Shown piece by piece: positions 51,942-61,354 of a DNA stretch of 64,000 nt. The DNA is from SZUA-430 sp964638635. Lineage in GTDB: Bacteria > Pseudomonadota > Alphaproteobacteria > Micropepsales > Micropepsaceae. The stretch is taken from contig CAZXAQ010000014.1 of assembly GCA_964638635.1 (NCBI GenBank), positions 1-64,000 of the forward strand, given 5' to 3'. Position 1 is the first letter of the stretch. Each line of letters starts with the position of its first letter. The notes beneath the pieces are model-generated. The model was not told where the DNA came from. It saw only the letters and a program-made list of their open reading frames with translations, and made no database searches. A program made the position numbers and the translations under genes.

Positions 51942-54900
51942 CTATTGTGAGTCGACGGCGAACAAATGGGCCGGTTTGACCAGCGAGTAAATCGCGGGGA
52001 TGACGATCAGCGTCAGCACGGTCGACGAAACCATGCCGCCAATCATCGGCACCGCGATGCGCTGCATGATTTCCGAGCCCGCGCCGGTCGACCACATGAT
52101 AGGGAGCAAGCCCGCCATGATGGCGGCAACCGTCATCAGCTTCGGGCGCACCCGTTCAACGGCGCCCTCCATCACCGCGGCGTTGACGTCGGCGAGAGTC
52201 AAAGCGCGGCCCAGCCCAGCCGCCCGTGCGCGGTGGGCGGCGAGCGCGTGGTCGAGATAGATCAGCATCACGACGCCGGTTTCGGCGGCGACGCCCGCGA
52301 GCGCGATGAAGCCGACGGCGACCGCGACGCTGAAATTGAAGCCGAGCGCGTACATCAGCCAGAGCCCGCCGACGAGCGCGAACGGGACCGAGGCCATGAC
52401 GATCAGCGTTTCGGTGAGCGTTCCGAAGTTCAGATAGAGCAGGAGAAAAATGACGAGGAGCGTCACCGGCACGACGATCATGAGCTTCGCTTGCGCGCGC
52501 TCGAGATACTCGAATTGGCCGCTCCAGATCGGATAGACGCCGGGTCGAAACTTCACCTCGCGCGCGACCGCCGCGCGCGCTTCGGCGACATAGCCGCCGA
52601 GATCGCGGTCGCGCACGTCGACGAAAACGTAGGCGGCGAGTTGCGCGTCTTCGGTGCGGATCGTCGAGGGCCCCTGTTCGAGCCTGATCCTCGCCACCTG
52701 GCCGAGCGGCACGCCGCCGCCACCGGCCATCGGCACGATCACCTGGCGTGCGATCGTTTGCGGATCCGAACGCATGTCGCGTGGATAGCGGATGGTGACG
52801 CCGTAGCGCTCGCGTCCTTCGACGGTGGTGGTCACCGTCTCGCCGCCAAGCGCCATCGCAATCGTATCCTGCACCTGATCGACGCTGAGGTTGTAGCGCG
52901 CGAGTTCGCGCCGGTCGGGCTCGATCGTCAGGTAATAGCCGCCATGGATGCGCTCGGAGAAGGCGCTCGCCGTACCCGGCACGGTGCGCAGCACGCGCTC
53001 GATGTCGCGCGCGGCGGTCTCAATATCGGCGAGCGAACGGCCGATGACCTTGACGCCCACCGGCGTGCGAATGCCGGTCGAGAGCATGTCGATGCGCGCT
53101 TTGATCGGCATCGTCCAGGCGTTCGACACGCCCGGAAATTGCAGGCTCGCGTCCATCTCGGCGATCAGTGTGTCGACCGTCATGCCGGGGCGCCATTCGC
53201 TTTCCGGCTTCAAGTTGACCACCGTCTCGAACATTTCGAGCGGCGCAGGGTCGGTCGCACTCTGGGCGCGGCCCGCCTTGCCGAACACGGAGGCGACCTC
53301 GGGGAACGACTTGATGATCTTGTTCTGCGTCTGCACCAGTTCGGCCGCCTTCGTCACCGAGAGGCCCGGCAATGTGGTCGGCATGTAGAACAGCGTGCCT
53401 TCGTTCAGCGTCGGCATGAATTCGGAACCGATGCGCATGAGCGGCCACGCGGATACCGCGAGCACGGCGAGCGCGATGCCAACGGTCGCCAGGCGCGCGT
53501 TCAGCACGCCGCGGATAATCGGGCGATAGAGCGCGATCAGGACGCGGTTGATCGGGTTCTCGGCCTCGCTGCGGATTTTGCCCTTGATGAAGAGCACCAT
53601 CAGCGCCGGGACAAGCGTCACCGAAAGCAGTGCCGCGGCGGCCATCGCGAACGTCTTCGTGAAGGCGAGCGGGTGGAACAAGCGGCCTTCCTGCGCCTCA
53701 AGCGCGAAGATCGGCAGGAACGACACGGTGATGATAAGCAGGCTGAAGAAGAGCGACGGACCGACTTCAACGGCGGCCTCGACAATGGCCTGGGCGCGGG
53801 ATTGGCCGGGCTTCAGCCGCTCGATGTGCTTGTGCGCGTTCTCGATCATGACGATCGCGGCGTCCACCATGGCGCCGATCGCGATCGCGATCCCGCCCAA
53901 ACTCATGATATTGGAGCTCAGCCCTAATGCCTTCATACCGGCAAAGGCGAGCAGCACGCCCACAGGCAGCATGATGATCGCGACGAGCGCGCTGCGCACA
54001 TGCAGCAGGAAGACGATGCACACGAGCGCGACGATGATGCTCTCTTCGGTCAATGTGCGTTCGAGCGTCGCGATCGCGCGTGCAATCAAGTCCGAGCGGT
54101 CATAGACCGGTACGATGCGCGTGCCTTCGGGCAGGCTCGGCAACACCGCGTCGAGCGCCTGTTTCGCCGCCGCAATGACGTCGATCGTGTTCGCGCCCTG
54201 GCGCTGGGCGACGATACCGGCGGCGACCTCGCCTTCGCCGTTCAGTTCGGCGATGCCGCGCCGTTCATCGGGACCGATCTCGACGCGCGCCACGTCTTTG
54301 ATCGTGACCGGCACGCCCGCCATCGATTTCAGCGCGATCGCTTCGATGTCAGCGGCGCTTTTCAGGTACCCGCGGCCGCGCACGGCGTGCTCGGTTTCGC
54401 TGAGTTCGACAACGCGGCCGCCGACGTCGCGGTTCGAACCGGCGATCGCCTTGCGTACGTCGTCGAGCGAGAGGCCCAGCGCGAGCAGGCGCTTCGGATC
54501 GACGACGACGTTGTACTGCTTGACGAGGCCGCCGACGCTCGACACTTCGGCGACCCCGTCGGCCTTCGCCGCCGCAAAGCGCGCATACCAATCCTGCAGC
54601 GTCCGTGTCTCGGCGAGATTCAGATTCGGGTGTTCGATCGCGTATTGGTAGACCCAGCCGACGCCGGTCGCGTCCGGCCCGAGCGACGGTGTGACGCCGG
54701 CGGGCAGGCGGCGCGCGGCCGCGTTCAGGTATTCGAGCACGCGGCTTCGGGCCCAATAGAGATCGGCGCCGTCCTCGAAAATCACATAGACGAAGCTGAC
54801 GCCGAAATACGAGAAGCCTCGCACGGCGCGCGACTTCGGCACGCTCAGCATCGCGGTCGTCAGCGGATAGGTCACCTGATCCTCGACCACTTGCGGAGCT

Positions 54901-55067
54901 TGGCCCGGATATTCGGTGTAGATGATGACCTGCGTGTCGGAGAGGTCGGGGATCGCATCGACCGGCGTGGTGACAAGCGCATAGACGCCCGCGAACGTGG
55001 CCAGCGCGGTCGCGACGAGTACGAGCAAGAGATTGTGCGCGGACCAGCGGATGACAGCGGCGATCAT
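51942..55067 (-). CDS. cusA: Cus/Czc-type heavy-metal RND transporter
   Basis: 1041 aa from ATG 55067, overlapping the cusB stop (ATGA). Heavy-metal RND hallmarks: PDLSDTQVIIYTEYPGQAPQVVEDQVTYPLTTAMLSVP, GGIAIAIGAMVDAAIVMIENAHKHIERL (Asp402 and Glu409 in the proton relay), FPGVSNAWTMPIKARIDMLSTGIRTPVGVKV (Met-bearing region of copper/silver exporters). This points to Cu(I)/Ag(I) export rather than Co/Zn/Cd. Its partner adaptor is encoded upstream. Convergent with the other RND gene, about 64 bp apart. No CusC-type channel in the window. Confidence 0.93.
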   Translation of the reverse strand: MIAAVIRWSAHNLLLVLVATALATFAGVYALVTTPVDAIPDLSDTQVIIYTEYPGQAPQVVEDQVTYPLTTAMLSVPKSRAVRGFSYFGVSFVYVIFEDGADLYWARSRVLEYLNAAARRLPAGVTPSLGPDATGVGWVYQYAIEHPNLNLAETRTLQDWYARFAAAKADGVAEVSSVGGLVKQYNVVVDPKRLLALGLSLDDVRKAIAGSNRDVGGRVVELSETEHAVRGRGYLKSAADIEAIALKSMAGVPVTIKDVARVEIGPDERRGIAELNGEGEVAAGIVAQRQGANTIDVIAAAKQALDAVLPSLPEGTRIVPVYDRSDLIARAIATLERTLTEESIIVALVCIVFLLHVRSALVAIIMLPVGVLLAFAGMKALGLSSNIMSLGGIAIAIGAMVDAAIVMIENAHKHIERLKPGQSRAQAIVEAAVEVGPSLFFSLLIITVSFLPIFALEAQEGRLFHPLAFTKTFAMAAAALLSVTLVPALMVLFIKGKIRSEAENPINRVLIALYRPIIRGVLNARLATVGIALAVLAVSAWPLMRIGSEFMPTLNEGTLFYMPTTLPGLSVTKAAELVQTQNKIIKSFPEVASVFGKAGRAQSATDPAPLEMFETVVNLKPESEWRPGMTVDTLIAEMDASLQFPGVSNAWTMPIKARIDMLSTGIRTPVGVKVIGRSLADIETAARDIERVLRTVPGTASAFSERIHGGYYLTIEPDRRELARYNLSVDQVQDTIAMALGGETVTTTVEGRERYGVTIRYPRDMRSDPQTIARQVIVPMAGGGGVPLGQVARIRLEQGPSTIRTEDAQLAAYVFVDVRDRDLGGYVAEARAAVAREVKFRPGVYPIWSGQFEYLERAQAKLMIVVPVTLLVIFLLLYLNFGTLTETLIVMASVPFALVGGLWLMYALGFNFSVAVAVGFIALAGVAAETGVVMLIYLDHALAAHRARAAGLGRALTLADVNAAVMEGAVERVRPKLMTVAAIMAGLLPIMWSTGAGSEIMQRIAVPMIGGMVSSTVLTLIVIPAIYSLVKPAHLFAVDSQ

Positions 55068-56446
55068 GGTTTTGGCTCCGCGGTGAAGGTCTGCAGTGCG
55101 GCGCGCAAATTGCTTTCGGCGTCGATCAGGAACGTCGCCGAGGTTACGACCTCTTCGTCGCCGTTCAGGCCAGCCGTGATTTCGATCACGCCGTTTGCGC
55201 GGCGGCCCGCCGTGACGGCGCGCGGTTGGAAGCGGCCGTCCCCGCGCGCGATGAGCACGACTTGGCGTGCGCCGGAGTCGATGAGCGCGCTGTCGGGTAC
55301 GGCGAGGACGGGCGCGGCGGGCGGGCTCGCCACCTCGACAGACGCGAACATGCCGGGGACAAGCAGCCCGTCGGGGTTTGCGAGTTCGATGCGCACTTTC
55401 GCGGTGCGCGTCGTCATTGAGACCTCGGGATAGACAAACGTCACCGTGCCCTCGAACGTCTTGCCCGGGAACGCGTTCAACATGATGCGGGCCGTGGCGC
55501 CGGACCGGGCGACGGCAAGTGCGTTCTCCGGCGCTTCGGCGATCACCCACACGTTTGAAAGATCGGCCAAGCGATAGAGCGTCGCGCCGGGTTCGGCCTG
55601 CATGCCGGCGACGATCGGCTTATCGATGACGACGCCGTTCTGCGGCGCGCGCCAAGTGACTGCGCCACTCGGCGCCGCGGTGCGGACCAGACGCTCGATC
55701 TCGGTGTCCGGCACTTCGTAGAGGCGCAGCCGTTGGCGCGCCGCCATCATGCTGCGCGCGTTCGAGCTGGCGACGACGCCACCTTGGCTCTCGGCCATAT
55801 CGCGCGCTTTGAGCGCGAGCGCGAGGTCCAATTCCTCCTTGAGCAGGAAAGGGCTTTGGATGTCGAACAGCGGCTGGCCCTTGCGCACCTTCTCGCCCGT
55901 CGCCGCCACGTGAAGCTTGACGACATTCGCCGGAAACTTAAGCGCCACGACGCCGAGTTTGCGCTCGTCGGCCGTGACGGTACCGGACAGGAGCACGGTC
56001 TCGCTCATCGCCTGGCGTGCCACCTTCACCGTGCGAACGCCAAGGCGCTGCACGCGATCGAGGCTGATCTTGATCGTGCCTGGCTCCTCCGCCCCTTCGT
56101 CGGCGTAGACGGGAATGTAATCCATTCCCATTGAGTCCTTCTTCGGCACGGGCGATGTGTCGGCCAGGCCCATCGGGTTGCGGTAGTAGAGGACCTTCTT
56201 GCCTTCCGCCGGTTTCGACTCGGCGGGCGCGCGCACGGCGACGTAGTCGCGGCCCTGCGCGTCCTTCTTCGGCACCGGCGAATAGTCCGGCGCGCCCGAG
56301 GGAGCCTGATAATAGAGGGTGCGTCCCGTGTTCGACGTGGAGGCTTCCTCGCGATGCGGCGCGTGCGACGGCCAAAGCCACCAGGCAACGCTGCCTGCCG
56401 CCGCCAGCGCGAACGCGGCCGCAGCCCAAATCACAACCTTGCGCAT
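55064..56446 (-). CDS. cusB: Cus-type RND periplasmic adaptor with two heavy-metal-binding domains
   Basis: 460 aa. N-terminal anchor (VIWAAAAFALAAAGSVAWWLW), then two copies of the small heavy-metal-binding domain: LYYQAPSGAPDYSPVPKKD (about 44-75) and LYYRNPMGLADTSPVPKKD (about 85-120). Both have lost the Cys pair of the classical form; the second keeps Met residues (SMGMDYIPVY). The adaptor core follows, with lipoyl halves, a helical hairpin and a beta-barrel. Most homologues carry one such domain. Gene order: YtkA-like, this, cusA, all on the minus strand. Confidence 0.9.
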   Translation of the reverse strand: MRKVVIWAAAAFALAAAGSVAWWLWPSHAPHREEASTSNTGRTLYYQAPSGAPDYSPVPKKDAQGRDYVAVRAPAESKPAEGKKVLYYRNPMGLADTSPVPKKDSMGMDYIPVYADEGAEEPGTIKISLDRVQRLGVRTVKVARQAMSETVLLSGTVTADERKLGVVALKFPANVVKLHVAATGEKVRKGQPLFDIQSPFLLKEELDLALALKARDMAESQGGVVASSNARSMMAARQRLRLYEVPDTEIERLVRTAAPSGAVTWRAPQNGVVIDKPIVAGMQAEPGATLYRLADLSNVWVIAEAPENALAVARSGATARIMLNAFPGKTFEGTVTFVYPEVSMTTRTAKVRIELANPDGLLVPGMFASVEVASPPAAPVLAVPDSALIDSGARQVVLIARGDGRFQPRAVTAGRRANGVIEITAGLNGDEEVVTSATFLIDAESNLRAALQTFTAEPKP

Positions 56447-56448
56447 GG

Positions 56449-56847
56449 TCAGTGCGCCGTGACGACGACGGTGCCGCTGATCGTCTCGTCGACGCCCTGC
56501 ACCTTCGCCTTCAGCGTCAACGCCCAGCGGCCGGCCATGTTGGGCGCGACCTTGAAGCGATAGACGCCAGGCTCGGGCGAGCCCTGCGCTTCGACCGACG
56601 CGGTCATCGACGCCATCGACTCGGGGCCCATGTCGAGGCGCGTCTCGAAAATGACCGCGTTCTCGACCGGCTTGCCAGTCGGCTCATGGATGAGACGCAC
56701 ATCGACGACGGCGTCGCCCTGCATCGTGACGTCTGTCGTGACGGAGGAGAACGTGTAGGTCGGTTTGGCTTGACCGCAGGCGGCCAGCAGCAAAAGCACC
56801 GCAACGGCGACGGCCGCCGCGCGCGCGAGCGTTTGAGCAAAGTTCAT
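56449..56847 (-). CDS. FixH/YtkA-like lipoprotein
   Basis: 132 aa. Lipoprotein signal MNFAQTLARAAAVAVAVLLLLAAC with Cys24. The mature domain (YTFSSVTTDVTMQGDAVVDVRLIHEPTGKPVENAVIFETRLDMGPESMASMTASVEAQGSPEPGVYRFKVAPNMAGRWALTLKA) fits the YtkA/FixH Ig-like family, with several Met (DMGPESMASM) that could bind copper. It precedes cusB by 2 bp and so belongs to the Cus-type operon. FixH-like domains are linked with copper or cbb3 oxidase assembly in other organisms. Confidence 0.85.
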   Translation of the reverse strand: MNFAQTLARAAAVAVAVLLLLAACGQAKPTYTFSSVTTDVTMQGDAVVDVRLIHEPTGKPVENAVIFETRLDMGPESMASMTASVEAQGSPEPGVYRFKVAPNMAGRWALTLKAKVQGVDETISGTVVVTAH

Positions 56848-56914
56848 ATCGGAGAGTTCCTTGCGTGAATGTCAGCGGACTTCGCGCGCAAGCGCACGCG
56901 AAGAGCGTCTCAGT

Positions 56915-57268
56915 TCAGGCCAGGATGGATTTGGGAGGCGGCTTGTCGGGTTCGCGGTCGCGCCCGGCAAGAACGATGTTCGATTGGGCCTCAATGCGGA
57001 TAGCGAGAATAACCGGCATCGCAGCAATCGCGACCGGCGCCACGGCGGTATTCAATCCCAAGCAAGCGAGCATGCAAAACGATTTGGAAATTCCCTCGTC
57101 GCAACCGCCGCACGGCATATCGCACGGGGATGACCGGTCCAGGCTCGCGCTATGGCTTGTCTTGGGCATGTGGTCTTGGCCCGCAAGTGCCGCAACAGGA
57201 CTCAGTGCCAGTGCCACCGCAAGCAGCACGTCCACGATTCTCTTCGCCAATTTCGGCACGACGTTCAT
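56915..57268 (-). CDS. Cys-rich exported small protein
   Basis: 117 aa. Signal MNVVPKLAKRIVDVLLAVALALSPVAALAG. Next comes HMPKTSHSASLDRSSPCDMPCGGCDEGISKSFCMLACLGLN, a cluster of five Cys with Met and His, then a hydrophobic segment (TAVAPVAIAAMPVILAI) and a short tail (REPDKPPPKSILA). Similar small proteins next to copper genes are known to me but unnamed. Copper binding is likely from the residues and from the position, 67 bp upstream of the Cus-type operon on the same strand. Confidence 0.75.
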   Translation of the reverse strand: MNVVPKLAKRIVDVLLAVALALSPVAALAGQDHMPKTSHSASLDRSSPCDMPCGGCDEGISKSFCMLACLGLNTAVAPVAIAAMPVILAIRIEAQSNIVLAGRDREPDKPPPKSILA

Positions 57269-57354
57269 GACAAGAGCATAGTCTATGGCGGAGACATTTG
57301 GCGATGGTTAATACATGCTACGTTCAACCGCGCGTAAACGTGATCGTCTCGCGA

Positions 57355-57588
57355 TCAAGCCAGGTCTCGTTTTCGAGCGTCGAATTCGGTCTTGTCGATT
57401 TCGCCGCGGGCATAGCGCTCCTGCAGGATTTGCATCGCCGTCTTGCCGCCTCTGGATTGCTCCGCCAGCCAGCGGATCAAGAAGACGCCGCCGCCGATAA
57501 CGACAGCCCAAAACAAGATCATCATGATCGGACCTCCATAGCCCATGCCCCACGCTGTGCCGCCGAAGCAGCCGGTCCAGTTCGGCAT
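57355..57588 (-). CDS. SHOCT-domain small membrane protein
   Basis: 77 aa from ATG 57588 (GGAG 8 nt upstream). MPNWTGCFGGTAWGMGYGGPIMMILFWAVVIGGGVFLIRWLAEQ contains one membrane helix; the C-terminus AMQILQERYARGEIDKTEFDARKRDL is a SHOCT domain. Such proteins often sit beside copper-resistance genes. An FNR/FixK-like box lies 62 bp upstream with centre 68.5 bp from the start, as for the gene at 4157. Probably the first gene of the copper cluster. Confidence 0.85.
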   Translation of the reverse strand: MPNWTGCFGGTAWGMGYGGPIMMILFWAVVIGGGVFLIRWLAEQSRGGKTAMQILQERYARGEIDKTEFDARKRDLA

Positions 57589-57649
57589 ATCTCTGACTCC
57601 CGCAAATTTGGATCGTGTTGATGTTACGGCGCGCGCGACGGGCGCGGCC

Positions 57650-57663
57650 ATGACCTGTATCAA
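57650..57663 (-). promoter_or_regulatory. FNR/FixK-type box
   Basis: On the minus strand TTGATACAGGTCAT, 9 of 10 defined positions of TTGAY-N4-RTCAA, centred 68.5 bp before ATG 57588. Confidence 0.5.
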
Positions 57664-57858
57664 GCAGCGCGGATGATACCCCGCGCGACTTCGGGCACGC
57701 TTCTTCGACGCTTTTGACAGCCCTCGTCATCCCAACGGTCCATGTGGCCTTGCGTGAACGACATTCGCGGCACCCAGCCCTCGCCGCCGGCCGCGGTACA
57801 CGCGACGGCCTAAAGCTGGTTCGGTAAACGTGTTGGCAGGAATTGCTGAGCGAATCTG

Positions 57859-57888
57859 TCGACAGGGCCGACGGCCCGTCGCTATAGT
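57859..57888 (+). promoter_or_regulatory. Sigma-70 promoter of the HAD/glycosyltransferase operon
   Basis: TCGACA (57859-57864), 18-bp spacer containing GGGCCGACGGCCC, and TATAGT (57883-57888). About 30 nt of leader to ATG 57923. Confidence 0.5.
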
Positions 57889-57922
57889 GCCCTCAACCCC
57901 TCACTGTCCCCCGGACCGCTGA

Positions 57923-58825
57923 ATGAACGCCGCCGAAGACGCGCCACTGCCGCCGCCCGTCATCTATGACTTCGCCCCCGTCGCGCGCGAGCTGCTCGCC
58001 TGCGAGGCTAGGCCCGCGCTGCTGAAGGGTCCCGCCGCCGCGGCGATCCGCAAGGCGATCGACCGCGCGCTCGACGAAAGCGGCGCCCGCGTCGTCTCGT
58101 TCGACGTCTTCGACACGCTTCTCCTGCGCAACAACAAGCCGGAGACCGCGCGCTACCACGAACTCTCCGCGCGCATTCGCGACCGTCTCGCGGGCAGCGT
58201 CCCGAAGCCGCCCGGCGACATCGATTTGCTGCTCGCCCGCCTGCAGGGCATGGCGTTCTCCTACCGCACGCGCAAGGCCGTCGATGGCTGCCGCGAGGGC
58301 CACATCGAACAAGTCGTCCGCTACGCGCGCACGGCGCTGAACCTGCCGCGCGACGCCGAGCAGACGTTCCTCGACGCCGAACTCGACTACGAGACCGCGA
58401 ACCTGACCGTGAACCCGGTGCTGGCCGGCGTCGCCTCGGCCTTCCGCGCCAAGGGCGGCAAGGTGATCTTGATCAGCGACATGTATTTGGGCGCAAAGGA
58501 AATCGCGACGATCCTCGCCCGCCTGTCGAGCGGCGTCGCCACCTGGTACGACAAAATCTACTCCAGCGCCGACCACATCGTCTCGAAGCGCTCGGGCAAG
58601 ATCTTCCCGTTCATCGAAAAGGACCTCGACCTCGCGGCGAAGCAGTTCCTGCATATCGGCGATGCGTGGGAAGGCGACGTCGCGCGTCCGCGCGAAGCCG
58701 GTTGGAGCACGCTGCACTTTCCGATCTCGCGCGAGGAAACGGCGGAGCGTGAGACGGCGCTCCGCGCCTTCGTCGAGAGCATGAAGGCGCGCGGCCACGA
58801 CCTCACCCAATGGGCGAGGCTCTAA
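57923..58825 (+). CDS. HAD-superfamily hydrolase
   Basis: 300 aa. HAD motifs are complete: VVSFDVFDTLLLR (Asp61 nucleophile, D-x-F-DT), VILISDMYLGAKEI (motif II Ser/Asp), SKRSGKIFPF (motif III Lys) and FLHIGDAWEGDVARPREAGW (motif IV, G-D-x-x-x-x-D). The long helical cap is of the type seen in HAD proteins fused or paired with glycosyltransferases in surface polysaccharide loci. The next gene starts 3 bp after its stop, so they are co-translated. A phosphosugar phosphatase is the natural guess. Confidence 0.88.
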   Translation: MNAAEDAPLPPPVIYDFAPVARELLACEARPALLKGPAAAAIRKAIDRALDESGARVVSFDVFDTLLLRNNKPETARYHELSARIRDRLAGSVPKPPGDIDLLLARLQGMAFSYRTRKAVDGCREGHIEQVVRYARTALNLPRDAEQTFLDAELDYETANLTVNPVLAGVASAFRAKGGKVILISDMYLGAKEIATILARLSSGVATWYDKIYSSADHIVSKRSGKIFPFIEKDLDLAAKQFLHIGDAWEGDVARPREAGWSTLHFPISREETAERETALRAFVESMKARGHDLTQWARL

Positions 58826-58828
58826 GCC

Positions 58829-61333
58829 ATGAGCGACAACCCCGGCTACACGTTCGGCCGCAAACATCTTGGCCCCGCGATCGCGGGCTACCTCTCGCGC
58901 CTGCATGCGAACATTCTGGCGTTCGAGCAGGAACACGGCGCGCGCACGCTCTACGTCTCTCGTGCGGGCATCCGCATCCGCCGCGCGCTCGACACGTTCG
59001 TCCACGCGACGAAACTGCCCACGCCGGCGACGGGCGAATATTTCTGGATCTCGCGCCTCATCGTCGCGCGCGGCGTGTGGAACAGAAAGCCCGAAGCCGC
59101 GATCGAAGTGCTTTCCAAAGAGTACCGCCACATCAACCTGCCGGAGTTCGTGCGCGGCATGTTCCGCTTCGCGCCCTCGGGCGCCAAGTTGAACCCCGTT
59201 GACCCGGCGCTCGTCGGCAACGGCGCCGACCTCGAGCGCTTCCTGAAGAGCGGCAGCAAAATTGCCGAAGTCGTGCTCACGCTGTTCCGTCACCAAAGCC
59301 TGCTGCTCGAAGGCTACGTGAAGCAGCTGCTCGGCTCCTCCGGCGCAGCGCTGCTCGTCGACACCGGCTGGCAGGCGACGGCGCAAACGTTGCTCGCCAA
59401 GGCCTATCCCGAATACGAATGGTGGGGCGCCTATTTCGGCCGCTCCGGCTTTCCGAGTTCCGACCGCAGCCAGTGGCACCGTGCGCTTGGCCTCGTCTTC
59501 GAAGCCGACACGTTCGACCCGAAGCGCCCGGAAACCTCATCGATCCTGAACCGCCATTTGATCGAATATCTGTTCGAGCCGAAGGGCGAGAGCATCCAAT
59601 GGCTCGCGCAGGAAGAACGCGGCGGCCAGATCATCGCGCCCGGCGCGCCCGGCATCCTCGCCGACGCGCCGACGCGCGACAGCGATCCGATGTTCGTCGG
59701 CGTGCTCGACTATCTCGCAAGCCTGCCCGAAGGCATCGGCCTGGCCGACTTGCGCGCCGCCGAAGCCGCCGCGTGGAGCCGCATCGCGCAGATGCTCGTG
59801 CACCCGACGAAGGATGACATCGCGATCTTCGACAACGTCACGCGCTCGGCCGATTTCGGGCGAGACGCCCGCGTGCCGCTGCTCCCGAAACCCGAACCTC
59901 GCTTCGACGGCGACACCGCGGACCGCCGCATCCAGGATTCGCTCTGGCCCTGCGGTCAGGCGGCGATCGAGTATCCGCCGGACGTCGCCCGGGCGCTGCA
60001 AAGGCGCATGGCCGGCGACCTCAAAACCACGTCAGTGCCAGCGCCGGTGCAGCCAAAGCGCACGCGCTCCGCGGTCGCGATCATCACGCGCACGATGGAT
60101 CGCCCTGCGTTCCTCGAACGTGCGCTGAAAAGCGTCGCGAACCAAACCTACCGCGACTACATCCACGTCGTCGTCAACGACGGCGGCGACAATGACAGCG
60201 TGAAGGCGACGATCGAGCGTGCGAATTGCGATCAGGCCCGCGTGCGCCTGGTCGATGCCGTCAAGAACCGCGGCATGGAAGCGGCCTCGAACCTCGCGAT
60301 CAAGAATGCGGATAGCGACTACATCGTCATCCACGACGACGACGATTCCTGGGAACCGGAGTTTTTGGCGAAGACGACCGCCTTCCTCGACGGCAAACAG
60401 GGCAAACTCTACGGCGGCGTCATCACGAAGTCGACCTATGTCTCCGAAGAGGTGACGCCAAAGGGCATCGTGATTCACGCCCGTACGCCTTACAACGGCT
60501 GGGTCGAAAACGTCCATCTGATGGAGATGGCGATCGCGAATTTCTATCCGCCGATCGCCTTCCTGTTCCGTCGCGAAGTCTACGACAAGCTCGGCGGCTA
60601 CAACGAACACTACCCGGTCTTGGGCGATTGGGACTTCAATTTGCGCTTCATCGTCGACGCCGACATCGCAGTGATCCCCGAGGCGCTCGCGAACTACCAT
60701 CATCGCGACCGCGGCGACGTCACCACGTTCGGCAATTCGGTGATTGCGGGTCGCGCGAAGCATCTCGAATTCGCCTCGATCGTCCGCAACAACCTCGTGC
60801 GCAGCCTCGTGCAGCGCGGCCACGCCGCCGCCGCGACGCTGGCCGGCGTCGGCCTCTACTTCGAGGATCAGCGCAACACGCTACGCGCCGCCGACGGCCG
60901 CATGGCGCAATTGACCCAGCGGGTCTCCGCCGCGACGTCGACCTCGGCCTGGACCGACCACTATTGGGTCGCGTTCCAGCATCTCTTGAAATCGGTCGTC
61001 GAAAACGACGCCGCCGCGCTCGAGAAGTTGCGCGCCGCCGCGCGCAGCAGCGGTGGCCTCTTGGCCCGCGTCGGCATGGTGCAAGGACCGCAAGGCCCCG
61101 CGCGCCCCGCCGACCTCGACCGCGCGGCGGCGACGTTCCTCAAAGACCAACTCGCGAAAGACTCGACGGCGCTCGAACCGGTGGCGATCCCGCCCGACTT
61201 CGACGAAACCTACTACCTGCGCCAAAACCCCGACGTCGCCGCCGCCGTCGCCGACGGCCGCATCCCCTCCGGCTACGACCACTACATGCGCTACGGCCGC
61301 CGCGAAGGCCGGAACAGACCGACGAAGCAGTAG
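58829..61333 (+). CDS. Multidomain GT2 glycosyltransferase
   Basis: 834 aa. Residues 1-400 match the accessory region usually following such HAD domains (GARTLYVSRAGIRIRRALDTF, then EYFWISRLIVARGVWNR, SSGAALLVDTGWQATAQTLL). Residues about 412-640 are a GT2 domain: SAVAIITRTMDRPAFLERALKS, VVNDGG, VIHDDDDSWEPEF (Asp503-506) and VLGDWDFNLRFIVDADI. A helical part follows, and the tail (about 790-834) is a YYLRQNPDVAAAV...HYMRYGRREGR module common in alphaproteobacterial polysaccharide proteins. Likely modifies surface glycans. Confidence 0.88.
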   Translation: MSDNPGYTFGRKHLGPAIAGYLSRLHANILAFEQEHGARTLYVSRAGIRIRRALDTFVHATKLPTPATGEYFWISRLIVARGVWNRKPEAAIEVLSKEYRHINLPEFVRGMFRFAPSGAKLNPVDPALVGNGADLERFLKSGSKIAEVVLTLFRHQSLLLEGYVKQLLGSSGAALLVDTGWQATAQTLLAKAYPEYEWWGAYFGRSGFPSSDRSQWHRALGLVFEADTFDPKRPETSSILNRHLIEYLFEPKGESIQWLAQEERGGQIIAPGAPGILADAPTRDSDPMFVGVLDYLASLPEGIGLADLRAAEAAAWSRIAQMLVHPTKDDIAIFDNVTRSADFGRDARVPLLPKPEPRFDGDTADRRIQDSLWPCGQAAIEYPPDVARALQRRMAGDLKTTSVPAPVQPKRTRSAVAIITRTMDRPAFLERALKSVANQTYRDYIHVVVNDGGDNDSVKATIERANCDQARVRLVDAVKNRGMEAASNLAIKNADSDYIVIHDDDDSWEPEFLAKTTAFLDGKQGKLYGGVITKSTYVSEEVTPKGIVIHARTPYNGWVENVHLMEMAIANFYPPIAFLFRREVYDKLGGYNEHYPVLGDWDFNLRFIVDADIAVIPEALANYHHRDRGDVTTFGNSVIAGRAKHLEFASIVRNNLVRSLVQRGHAAAATLAGVGLYFEDQRNTLRAADGRMAQLTQRVSAATSTSAWTDHYWVAFQHLLKSVVENDAAALEKLRAAARSSGGLLARVGMVQGPQGPARPADLDRAAATFLKDQLAKDSTALEPVAIPPDFDETYYLRQNPDVAAAVADGRIPSGYDHYMRYGRREGRNRPTKQ

Positions 61334-61354
61334 CGCAGACTTCGAAGCGGGCGC

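Larger units (their letters stand above)
57589..57922. other. 334-bp divergent intergenic region
   Basis: No gene supported. It holds the FNR/FixK-like box at 57650-57663 serving the SHOCT gene and the HAD-gene promoter at 57859-57888. Confidence 0.6.

Noticed and set aside
51966..53927. 653-codon plus-strand frame opposite cusA
   Set aside because: Low-complexity composition (HDRR, RRRA) and no ribosome site; shadow of the pump gene.
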